Shown one piece after another: positions 1 to 9,968 of a DNA stretch of 64,000 nt (the first letter of the stretch is position 1; every line of letters starts with the position of its first letter). The notes beneath the pieces were generated by a model that saw only the letters and a program-made list of their open reading frames with translations, was not told the DNA's origin and searched no databases. A program made the translations under genes and the position numbers. The stretch is from Yamagishiella unicocca (Eukaryota; Chlorophyta; Chlorophyceae; Chlamydomonadales; Volvocaceae): the NCBI GenBank assembly GCA_003116995.1, contig BDSL01000017.1:310001-374000 (forward strand), written 5' to 3'.

Positions 1-245
1 CCTCAGCTCCTGCAGCGCCATTGGGCGTAACGCCTGGGGATGTTGGAAAAGCAACAATGTTTTACTTAGGTGGACTGCAATAACAAACATGCTTTTAGGT
101 TTTGCTCTGATGCTTGTGCTGCGCACGTCGTAGCTTGTTGTCAGCATCCCGCGGGTTGTTAGCATACTACGCGAAGCGCGCTGGAAAGTAGCGTCAGTAA
201 CGTATTGAGGGTCGCCTGCGGTGCCAGCTAGCACTGCGCCCGGAC
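1..245 (+). other. Upstream region of the F-box/LRR gene
   Basis: No open reading frame of note is seen. This stretch probably holds the 5' UTR and proximal promoter of the gene that starts at 246. No TATA-like box or other named promoter element could be assigned with confidence. Confidence 0.4.
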
Positions 246-3200
246 ATGGATGGCATGTCGCTCCGCGCGGCTTGCATCGCAGCCCCATCCGCAGCAGCAG
301 CGGTCGATCCGGGCAGTATGTCAGCCGCTCGGGTGCCACAAGATGTCCTGGCTGTTGTCTTCTGCCATATCAGCATGAGCGTCCGCGACCGCGGCGCCGC
401 CCGCCTCGTGTGCCGTCATTGGCGCTCGGCGGTGGATGGCCTCACCGTCCGCCGGCTAGCGCTGCGGAGCCCTGGCCCTGGCAACTGCGCTCTTCTTCTG
501 CCTCGGCGCTTTCCCCTCCTTCAGGTTCTGTCCCTGGGCAGCGCCGTCACGTCCAGCCGCGCCGCGTTCGCATCGGCGCTTGCCGCTCTGCCGATGCTCG
601 GCCAGCTCTCGCGGCTTTCCCTGGAGTTCGCCTCACCCGCGGCCGTCCGCCTTCCCTCCTCCCTGCACGCGCTCAGCCGCCTGCAAGCGCTGTCGGTGTC
701 AATCAATGCCGTACAGCAGGGGCAGGGGCAGGCTGGGGCCGGGGCCGGAGCGGCCGTCAGCGCCACTGGCGGCGGCGATGGTGGTGGTGGTGGCGGTGCA
801 GCAGGCGACTACGATGAAGGCATTGCGCCCACCAGAGGCTACCATGGTTCCGGAGCCAGGTCCGTGGCGGCCAATGGCCGAGGGCTGTATGCGCCCGTAG
901 CTGCCGACGACGGCGGCGGCGGCGGCTGGGGTAGCGGCGGCGTGAGCAGCGCCAGCTCAGCGGCGGCGGCGGCGCTGCGCATTCCGCCGTCGGGCCTGGT
1001 GCCTCTTCTTGCCGTACTCAGCCAGCTGACCTCCCTGGAGCTCGTCCACCTGGCTGCGTCCGTGCCAGACGTCCTGGCCGCCGTACGGGCGGCGTCTCGG
1101 TCGGCTGCTGCCGTACATGCGGCGGCTGTGAAGGGCGGCGGAGGTGGCGGAGGTGGCGGAGGTGGCGGCGGCGACGGTGAAGATGGCGGCGTTGGGCTGC
1201 GGAGGCTGGTGCTGGTTGGCAGCGGCATTAACCTGACCGGGGTGGGCGAGCCAGCGGCGGTGGCACAGCTGGCCCGCCTGGAGGTGCGGGGTGCCGTAGG
1301 CGGGGTGGGTGGATGGAAGGACGTTTGAGCGGAAACCCGTAGGTGGGGTGGGGGGTGGGTAGTGGGGGGGTATGGGGTGAGAGAAGTTGGGATTGGTCGG
1401 TTGGATGTGGTGGTGTAGGCAACTGCGACGGCGACGGCAACTGCACGGGCTGGCAATGACAGGGGTACTTGGCGGTGGCGGAGGCCGAGTGGGAGGTGGA
1501 CCGCGCATATAGGCGGCAACACCAGGGCACAAAGGAGAGGGTATTACATCTACGGGGTAGCCGACCGGGGTGCTGGCTGTCACGTTGCTGGGTGACGTGT
1601 CGTCGACTCAACCCAGTGGCTGCTGTACGGGCCGTACGCGGCGCCATAGGGCCCACGTGCACGTGTGTTGGGGCCGGGAGGCGGGCCATGCGGGTTTCCC
1701 TCCAAGGTGGGGCAGGTAGGGGGGGAGCGGCGGCACCGGCGCCGGCACCGGCACAGGCACCGGGGCACAGGCAGGGGTGATGAGGGGTTTCGAGGAAGAC
1801 CCGTGGATGCGAGAAAACCCGTGATGAAGGGGGGAGGCAGAGAGCAGCGGGGTCGGTGTGCCTAAGTTGGGCGGGGGTGGCAGGGGGGCCGGGCAGCCCG
1901 CGTCTCGGACGTTTCCCCATTCCCCGCAGTACAAAACCCTTGGTTACCCCTCCCCCGGTTTGACTGCCCCCCCTTTTTCCGGCACAGACTCTCTCTGTGG
2001 ACAGCTGCACGGGGGCTGATGCTCTGGTGCCGTTGCTGCCGCACTTGACGAGGCTGCGGGTGGGTCCAGGGAGGGGGGAGGCTGCGGGTGGGTCCAGGGA
2101 GGGGGGAGGCTGTGGGTGGGTCCAGGGAGGGGCCGAGGCTGCAGGTGGGTCCAGGGAGGGGGGGAGGCCGCAGGTGGGTCCAGGGAGGGGGGAGGGAGAG
2201 GCAGGTGGCGCAGCAGCGCGTGTCTGCCACATGGTAACTGAAGTGAGGGACTGAAGGCCCCGGCAGCGGGGGGGTTGGGGTTCCGGGGGGAAGGGGAAGA
2301 CGGACACACAGCCCACATGCCCATGCCGGGTCTGTACGGGACCCTGGATTGCTGTATGGATGGGGTGGGGTGGGAGGGGGAGAGAAGCCTGCTGTGTGGG
2401 TGGGGAGGGGTATGAGAGGAAACCCGGGGGTCGGGAAACCTGTGTTTGTGTGTGTGGGGGGGGGGCGCCGCCAGAAGAATGTGCTGTGTGTTGGGGTAAG
2501 GGCGGAAGAAGCTTTCTGCGTGAGGCAACCCTGTTGGCACTGGCTCAGGCGGCCTTGAGCGTCCTTAAGCAGGAGGAGCTTCTCTTGAGGAGCACGTGCT
2601 AAAGGATACTATATAGATTTCAATTTCAATTCAACCCTTAAAAGTCAAAGTTGAACTCTCAGTTTAAGGTTTGTGCGGGCGGATTAATTGGTAGATTCGC
2701 CACTTTCCCCATGTCACTCCCGCTGCATCGCCGCTGGCCCCCTGCTTCTGTCTGCTCAGCGTTCAATCGATTTGCCAACATGATAAGACCTGAGAAACCC
2801 CCCATCGACGCCGGCAACCCTCTTGCCGCTCCAGAGGCTGACGCTGGACGGTATGGACTACGCCTGGGCTGCCGCCGCCGGCTACCACCGGCGAGCCGGG
2901 TTCGACAGCAGCAACGACCTGCAGCAGCACGCCAACCACCACAACCACCAGCAAAACCAAAACCAGAACCTCCACGCGGGCAACGATAATGCGCAACCGC
3001 ACAACGGCCACGACAACCACCACCAGCACGCCGGCAACGGCGCTCTTGCGAACCTCTTTGAGATCCGCGGCGGCGGCGGTGGTGGCGGGTGGCTAGGCGG
3101 CGGGGCCGCCGCCGCCGCCGCCCTGGCGGCGGCGGCTTCCGGCCGACCCCTTGCTTTCCTGCTGTGCCTGTCGCAGCTGTCTTCCCTCAGTCTATCTGGG

Positions 3201-6200
3201 TCCTTCCTGCGGACGTTGCCTAATCGGGACATCGGCGGCCTGACGGCCCTCTCGGCCCTGGACCTGTCCGGCAACGGAATCGACGACTTGCCGCACGGTG
3301 GGGCTAGAGGGCTAGAGGGGTGGTGAGGAAACCTGCTAACACGACATGGGAGAACGAGGAGGAAACTAAAACACATGGCCTTCTCGTCACCCCCCCCCCG
3401 GTCCTCGTGTCCGCCGACCATGCGCCCATTATCCTGTCTTTTTCGTGTCAACGGTTTTCATGCCACCCCCCGGCCGCGAACTCTCTCCCGCCGCTCCCTT
3501 GCTCGCTACCGCCCCCCCCCCAATCCATGCCTTTATGCCGATTCCGAACCCATGTCGTGTAACCGGGTATTTATGCTCTCCCCCCCTCCCCACAGGCCTT
3601 GCCTCGCTGCCGCTGCTTTCCCGACTGGATGTATCTCAGAACGAGCTGGTGGCGCTGCCGGCCTGGCTGGCCGGGATGCAGGCGAGTCCGCTGGGGCCCG
3701 GGGCCGCATACCGCGTGTAGATCAGAAGCTGAAGGGGATAGGAGATAAAGGAGGCGCACGACACGTGTGTTTTCAGTACCTGACACGAAGACTTGACTCA
3801 ACAACTTGCTTTTGGAAAGCGATTGTTCAAGAGATCGATCCTGCAATATGTGATGGGGTTACGGGTACCCAAATGGATTTTGGTTTTCCTGGAACCAAAA
3901 CCAACCGTGGTTGTCCCCGGACAGTTGCATTTGTGGCCTTGTTTTGCACATTAGGGTTTTGTGGGGGTCGGCCCTCCACCTGTCTACTCCCGGCGCCTCC
4001 CCCCCTCCCCCCCCCGGGCCTCTTCACACCCTGCGTCCATCAAAACCCATACCCCCCTCCCCCTCCCACCCGCCCCCCCGCAGTCGCTCGAGTCGCTGTC
4101 CTGCCACCACAACTGCATTGAGCGCTTCCCCTCGCTGCTGTACGACCTGACCCGTCTGTCGTCTCTTGCCATCGGGCACAACCGAATCAGCTGGTGGTGA
4201 GGCGGCGGGGCGGGGGGGCAGGAGCAGGGGCAGGGGCAGGGGCAGGGCGGGGAGCGCGGGGGGTGGAGAGTTTTAGGGTTTCGTAACATGACTCGAGCAA
4301 TGGAAAAGCGTAGTGTGGCAAGGAAGATGTGGGGGTAAAAATATATCCGCGAATCCACGGCCGACAGACCAAGGGCGAAGATGTGGGGGTCGTGGGTGGG
4401 CGGGGGAGTCGGTCAGTGGAGGTTTTGGCGGCGGGGCACACTTGGGTTGCAACAAACCGACTTTGGGTTTGGGGGTTTGGGTTTTAGGTTTTGGGTTTTG
4501 GGATTTAGGGTTCTCAACGACCCAGCAGCTAGCTAGAAGGAAATCCCCTCCCCTTCCCTTCCCTCTCCCTGCAGGCCAGTCGAGTGCGCCCTCCCCCGCC
4601 ACCGCCGACCCATGGCCATCGACGCCGACCGCGCCGCCGCCGCCGCCGATGCCACCGCCGCCGCCGCCGCCGCCGCCGCCCCTTCCAGCACCATCAGCAC
4701 CACCTCCAGCTGCACCGCCTCCGTCTCCACTCCCTCGTCGCCGCCGCTGCCGATTTCCTTTCTGGACCTCTCCCACAATCGGCTGTTTGGTCTGCCGGGG
4801 GGGCTGGCGGCGCTGGTTGCACTGCGCTGCCTGCGGCTGCGAGACAGCTTGGCGGGGCTTGACAGCAGCGGCACCGCTCGGGCCATGGCGCTGCTGGCGG
4901 GCCTGACTGCGCTGAGGGAGGTGGGTGCGGGGGTTAAGGGAGGAACCCGGGGGAGGGAGGGTGCGGGCAACGGGCATAAAGACCTGGCTACACGGCATGG
5001 GTAGATTAGCTGGCGCATTGGCCCCCTCACCCCCTTCCACCCCCCAGGGGTTTTTGAGGAAGACCCGTGGGGCAGGGGGTGAGGCAAGGGGGTGATGGCA
5101 AGGGGGTGATGGCAAGGGGGTGAGGGGAAGGGGGTAAGGGGAAGGGGGTAGCACTGGCACTGGCGGCGGCGATGTGAGGATGCTGGTGCCAGCCCCTCCA
5201 TGCCAACCAACCCCTTTCCCACTCACGTTCTGCGCCTCCTCCTCCTCCTCATCCCCTGCCCTCCCCCCCCCGAACCGGGTTTCCCTGCCCCCCCCCTCCC
5301 CTACAGCACATTCGTTTGTTTCCTTTAGTTCCTTTAAACGGCCGCCGACGGGCCACATTCACAGGCTTCACAATAGTCAGTCCAAGTGCTCCAGCAGCGC
5401 CCGCAAGCCGCAACCATTTGTCCGAACACTTGTGCGCCAGCTGCGCTACCCATGTCGTACGTGTGACTGGGTCCTTACGGCGGCCCCCCCCCCATCCCCA
5501 ACCCAGTTCTCCAGCATGCATGTAAAAACGTCTATTCTAAACGGTTTTTTGGGACATCCACGGGTCTCCCTCGAACCCCCCCATCCGCAAAATCTATGCG
5601 CCAACTGTACTTCCCGCGTCGCGTAAACGGTCTTTATTCGCGCCCCCCCCTCGACAGTTGGACTTGTCCTCCAACCACCTGGACCAGCACTGCATCGTGC
5701 CACTGTCAGAGCTACGAGGGCTGCGGCAGCTGTGGCTGGCAGACAACGGCCTGGAGGTGCGGCAGCGGGCGGCGGGGGGGTTAGGAGTTGGGAGTTGGGA
5801 GGTCCTTGGCTGGGGTATTTGGGTGATGGGGTCGGGAAGAGCGTGGGGTAGGCTGGCCAGCCGAGCGGAGGTTGGAGAAAAAAAGGTCAGGGACCAGACC
5901 AGAGGAGGCGGTCCAGGGAGGGCGGGACGCGGCTCTCGTTGCCTGCCTTGGCGTCGGTTGCCTGTCGGTTGCTCTCTACAGTTGAACAGAATGCGTTTGT
6001 ACCGCCGGTTTCTCGCGAGTACCTGCACAACTTGGAAAGCACGTGTGCGTCTTGACCCACTTCACGGTAGTACACGGAAGGTTGCTAGCGTGTCCGTCAG
6101 TTCGTTCCTTCGTTAGTTAGTTACTTGGTTAGTTAGTTGCTGTGGGTGGTGTGTGGGGCTCTCACCGCCACCTCCTCAAACCGCTGTTGCCCCCCCTATG

Positions 6201-9068
6201 CCTATTTCCTCTGTGTCACACCCTGCCGCCCACCAAAACGTTTCACTAGAGCGCTAGGGGACCGTGTTGACGTTCGTCTAGGCGTAGCAGCTGGAGGCGA
6301 CACGCGACCTCCGGATGTTACTCCCTAAATCAAGTCCTCCATCATGCAACTCCAGACGAGTGGACCAAACTTTTCCTGAACTGTTTTACTTTTCAGTGCC
6401 GACCCACGGGTCTCCTCTCACACCCAGCCGCCGCCTCCGCCGCCTCCGCCGCCGCCGCCGCCACAGGAACTCCCACTGGGTCTGGCGCACCTGAGCTGCC
6501 TCACGCTGCTCAGCCTCAGAGCCAACCGATTCATCGAGGTGCGTCGTGCGTGCCACGACGGGGCTGACGGGTGCAGGCATGACGGTGGTTTGGAACGGTT
6601 GGGAACGGTTGGGACGGTTGGCGCACTTTGACAGGGGGCAGAGGTCGGCAGGTCGCCGGCTCCCAATGCAGCCAGATTGTTCCCACAGCGACCCTGCCCC
6701 ATCCAACAGCTCCTACTCTCCCAGCATGTATTTCCAAGCATGTGTGGACCAAAAGTTTAATAATCGGTTCTACTTTTCAGTGCCAAAACACGGGTTTCCT
6801 CTCATACCCCTCTCCCTACCTTCACCCACGGCTTCCCCCCTGCTCCTATGTTGTCGGTTCATCAGTTCGCTCTCAGGCCCCTTCTCCCCCCCTCCCGGCG
6901 CGCACCCCCCCCCCATCTCCCCCCATCTCCCCTCCTCGCTCCCCCCCACTAGCTCCCCGTGTGTCTCCGTTGGCTGTCAGCCCTGGAGGCCCTGGACCTC
7001 TCCTGCAACCGCCTGGCCGAGCTGCCTCCATGGATCGGCGGCTTCAGCGCCCAAACCCAAATCCAGCCCCCTTCCTCACCCGCCCACGAACCCCACCACA
7101 ACCACCACCACCACTCCCACCACCTGCACCCCGCGGGCCCCAACCCGGGACCCCACCAGCCCGCTCCCCTCCCCCATCAGCAGCAGCAGCAGCACGGCCT
7201 GCTGGGCCTTGTGGGGCTGCGGCACCTGGACGTGTCGCAGCAGTACTCGGTGGTGGTCCGGGAGAGCTCCGTACCGCACATACCGCCGCGCCTGGTGAGT
7301 GGGTTTCGGAGCACAGGTTTCGGAGCACGGGTTTCGGAGCGTGGACTTCGGAGCGTGGGTTCCGGAGCGTGGGTTTCGGAGCAGGGGTTTTCGGAGCACG
7401 GGTTTCGGAGCACGGGCTTCGGAGCACGAGCTTCGGAGCATGGGAGCGCGGGCTTCGGAGCGCAGGTTTCGGAGAGTGGGTTCCGGAGAGTGGGTTCCAG
7501 AGAGTGGGTTTCGGAGCGGCCGCAGGTTCAGTTCGGCTACGTGTCCCCCCACGCCCGGCCTTGAACCCGCTCTGCAAAAACCGTGATAGTAAAAACTCTC
7601 CCCCCCTTCCCCTCCCCCTCCCCCATCCAACCCTTTATAACCCCTCCCTTCTCCCCCCTTCCCCCTCCCGTTCTTCCCCTCCCCCGGCTGCTGCAGGAGG
7701 TCCAGCCGCCGCATTGCCTGTACGGGCCGCTGCAGGTGACCACGCGCCGCAGAGCGGCGTCCCGTTTAGGCTACTTACTTCGGTTTCGGAGGAATGGGCG
7801 CCCTGGGCCGCCGAACGTGCGATTGAGGCCGGGTGGCACCCTCTTGCTTGATTTTCGCGCGTGGTTCGTTCCTCTTGCACCGCTGCTGCGGACTTCCGGT
7901 CCGGGGGGAATCAAGCCGGCGGGGGCGGGAGTTACGGGAGGTGGCGATACACACACGTCCGAGCCGCGGCGTCCCTCCTTACATATGTAAGGTGCCCCCG
8001 GCGCGCGCGCCCAACCGCCACAACCGTCTAACCGCACGTGTCGTACCCTTCGTACCTTGCCGTACGCCTAACCGCCAGGGCGACCTGCCTGACGAGCTGC
8101 TGCGGCTGCCTCACTTGCGCACTCTGGTGCTGCAGCGACACATGCTGCGGGCGGGGTCGTCGGTGCTGCGCCGGCTGCAGGTGCGCTCCAGGGGGGTGGT
8201 GCTCCGGGGGGGTGGGGGAGGGGGGGGGCAGAAAAGAACCGGTAACTCGACATGGGGCGCTCCAGGGGGGGGGGGTATAGCGTAACGACCCGGTTACACG
8301 ACCCAATTGCGCTCCGGGATGTGTGTGTGGCATAAGAACCGGTTACACGGCATGGATAGGAGAGCGGAGGGGGGCAGGGTGAGAGCGCGATAAGGGGGGT
8401 TCGGAGGTGACGGCTGCCGGTGCGCTCCAGGGGGGAGGGGGAGAGCGTGGTAAGGGGGAGTCGGAGATGGCTGCTGCAGGTGTGCTCACCGGGGGGGGGT
8501 AGCGCGGAGACCGGGGGGTGAAGGGGAGCGGGAGGGGAGGGGTAAGCGAGGAGACCCTGAAACACGGCATTGGCGACACCGGGATCAACCGCCGGGATGG
8601 GCATGGCAGCGCTAGTGTAAGGTGACGTGGCGCTGTACGATTCTGCACGATACTGTACGGCATTTGACCCCAAGATGCACGCCAGCCTGTGGCTTCGCTA
8701 AGGGGTACCGTAGGGCGGCTCCCGGCCACTCCGCTTTCCGTCGAGCACGCGAGACTCCAACACCGCAAAACACACACGCCCGCGCCACCGTTTCCATGCA
8801 CCCCGCCTGTACCGCAACACACACACACACACACACAACACACACACACACGAACTCTCAACCCCCAGGCTCGTGGCGTGGACATCGTACACCCCCGACC
8901 GCTGAAGGTGGAGTCCCTGCCCGGCGCCGCCGCCGCCGCCTTCACCACCGCCGCCGCCGCCGGCGGGCTGCTCTTCCCCGCCCGCCATCCGGAGCTCCGA
9001 GGTGCTGCCGCCGCCGCCGCCGCCGCCGCCGTCGCCGGTTTCCACGGCGGCTCATTCCGCGGCGGCAG

Positions 9069-9100
<32 letters not shown>

Positions 9101-9968
9101 CGCGCCTCGCCGCCGGCCGGTCGCCATCCTTCCTGGGGCCACGCGATTCGATGCTGCTGCTGCTGATGGTGGTGCTACTGCCGCTGGCGACGGCGTCGGC
9201 CTGTGCGGCTCTGGGGCTACCGCCGCCGCCTCATGTTGTGAGTGCGCTCGCTCGTTCGTTCGCACGTTCATTGGTTCATTAGTTGGTTGGTTGGTTGGTT
9301 GGTTGGTTGGTTAGTTAGTTGGTTCGTTCGTTCGTTCACCGCCGCCGCCGATGGGCTGTCGCGTAAATGTACCCTGTGCACGGCAGGGTCGTACTGCCGT
9401 TTGCCGGACCGCCTCGTCGTACAAGAGCAACCACGCATGTGCCCGACATGCGCACGTGCCCGACATGCGCACGTGCGGAATTGCAGACCTACGTGCAACA
9501 TTGGGGTCCGGTGTACGGCATCCTTCCCATCGCTACCCAGCTTACACCCCGCCACCCCACCCCGCCCTCGGCTCCCCCGCCCCTTCCCTCCTCCGCCTCC
9601 GCTCTCCGCTCTCCTGATCGGCCTTTCCTGCTAACACGATCTCTCCTCACAACCTCCCCTCCTCCTCGGCCGCCTCCGCCGCGGTTTTACTGTTCGGTGC
9701 CGACCCACGGGTCACCTCTCCTACCCTCCTCCGTCTCTTATCTCCATCATCCTGTGAAGGGGTCCTTCTTCCTCCTCGCCGCCCTGACCCAACTCAGGTG
9801 ATGCTGGTGGTGGTCGCCGCCTCCACCCGCCTGGCGCTCTTCGCGGTGTGTAGGTCCAGGGAGGCGGACCGCCGCCGCCAGAGGCAGCGCGCCGCCGCCG
9901 CCGCCGCCGCCACCGCGGCGGCGGTCGTCGGTGGCGGCGGCGGCGGCGGGCTGGGGGCCGGCCAGTGA
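246..9968 (+). CDS. F-box / leucine-rich-repeat protein with C-terminal transmembrane hairpin
   Basis: Thirteen exons keep phase throughout (1104 codons with stop): 246-1283, 1988-2059, 2835-3297, 3596-3681, 4084-4196, 4575-4920, 5658-5756, 6467-6538, 6953-7294, 7697-7735, 8079-8180, 8869-9237, 9798-9968. Residues about 28-75 form an F-box (VPQDVLAVVF then RLVCRHWRSAVDGL), which normally docks a substrate receptor onto Skp1/cullin ubiquitin ligases. At least eight leucine-rich repeats follow, for example LSALDLSGNGIDDLP, LSRLDVSQNELVALP, FLDLSHNRLFGLP and LEALDLSCNRLAELP, usually one or two per exon. Poly-Gly, poly-Ala and His-rich inserts separate them. The last two exons encode two hydrophobic stretches (MLLLLMVVLLPLATASACAAL and VMLVVVAASTRLALFAV) and an Arg-rich tail, so the product may be membrane-anchored. 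Exon 4 uses a GC donor (CAG/GCGAGT). The substrate is unknown. The exon 5 end could also be 4193; both keep frame. Confidence 0.82.
1318..1340 (+). repeat. Module A-like copy at the 5' end of F-box intron 1
   Basis: A GGAAACCCGTAGG core follows GACGTTTGAG just downstream of the exon 1 donor, next to G-runs. It is in transcript-forward orientation, as expected for a copy at an intron 5' end. Confidence 0.5.
1784..1825 (+). repeat. Module A copy, F-box intron 1
   Basis: This contains the core TTTCGAGGAAGACCCGTGG followed by ATGCGAGAAAACC, the same unit seen at 18943 and 44395. It lies in the 3' half of the intron in forward orientation, so it is an exception to the usual orientation rule. Confidence 0.7.
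2041..2200 (+). repeat. G-rich minisatellite in F-box intron 2
   Basis: About six imperfect copies of a ~26-bp unit built on GGTGGGTCCAGGGAGGGG start at the donor of exon 2. The exon 2 end (CTGCGG/GTGGGTCC) is itself copied in the array, so each unit carries a donor-like sequence. Confidence 0.75.
3322..3351 (+). repeat. Module B copy, 5' end of F-box intron 3
   Basis: This reads GAGGAAACCTGCTAACACGA then CATGGGAG. It is nearly the reverse complement of the copy at 3548-3577 at the other end of the same 298-bp intron, so the two could pair and bring the splice sites together. Confidence 0.65.
3548..3577 (-). repeat. Module B copy, 3' end of F-box intron 3
   Basis: CCCATGTCGTGTAACCGGGT is followed by TATTTATGC and a C-rich tract that runs into the CACAG acceptor of exon 4. 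It is complementary to 3322-3351. Confidence 0.7.
4332..4382 (+). repeat. Module C copy, F-box intron 5
   Basis: ATCCGCGAATCCACGGCCGA is followed by a diverged CAGACCAAGGGCG. It is about 135 bases inside the intron, in forward orientation, and homologous to the copies at 45415, 53216, 55766 and 60648. Confidence 0.75.
4463..4512 (+). repeat. Interstitial telomere-like repeat, F-box intron 5
   Basis: A run of GGGTTT, GGGTTTT and GGATTTAGGG units resembles degenerate TTTTAGGG/TTTAGGG telomere repeats of green algae. Similar short runs occur at 48455-48475 and 51648-51690. Confidence 0.5.
5502..5582 (-). repeat. Module A copy, 3' part of F-box intron 6
   Basis: CAGTTCTCCAGCATGCATGT, TCTAAACGGTTTTTT and CATCCACGGGTCTCCCTCGA occur in order, then a C-run. 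This is the reverse complement of the module A consensus. A module B-like block (5597-5650) follows directly before the exon 7 acceptor. Confidence 0.75.
7302..7525 (+). repeat. TTCGGAGC minisatellite in F-box intron 9
   Basis: About fifteen imperfect copies of a 14-15-bp unit (GGGTTTCGGAGCACG and variants) begin just after the donor at 7295. They keep open frames on both strands, which explains long spurious ORFs here. Confidence 0.85.
8166..8500 (+). repeat. Repeated donor-like units plus module B copies, F-box intron 11
   Basis: The exon 11 boundary CTGCAG/GTGCGCTCCAGGGG is imperfectly recopied near 8409 and 8468. Module B copies (AAGAACCGGTAACTCGACAT and AAGAACCGGTTACACGGCAT) lie at 8230-8257 and 8333-8356 in forward orientation. 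Confidence 0.55.
8816..8851 (+). repeat. CA microsatellite
   Basis: This is an almost pure (AC)n run with one phase break, in the last part of F-box intron 11 shortly before the exon 12 acceptor. Confidence 0.9.
9270..9332 (+). repeat. GGTT microsatellite in F-box intron 12
   Basis: Tandem GGTT units with AGTT and CGTT variants lie just after the exon 12 donor at 9238. Confidence 0.85.

Noticed and set aside
1228..2316. 362-codon minus-strand ORF over F-box introns 1-2
   Set aside because: Pro-rich translation of the GGTGGGTCCAGGGAGG minisatellite with no domain, antisense to well-supported exons.
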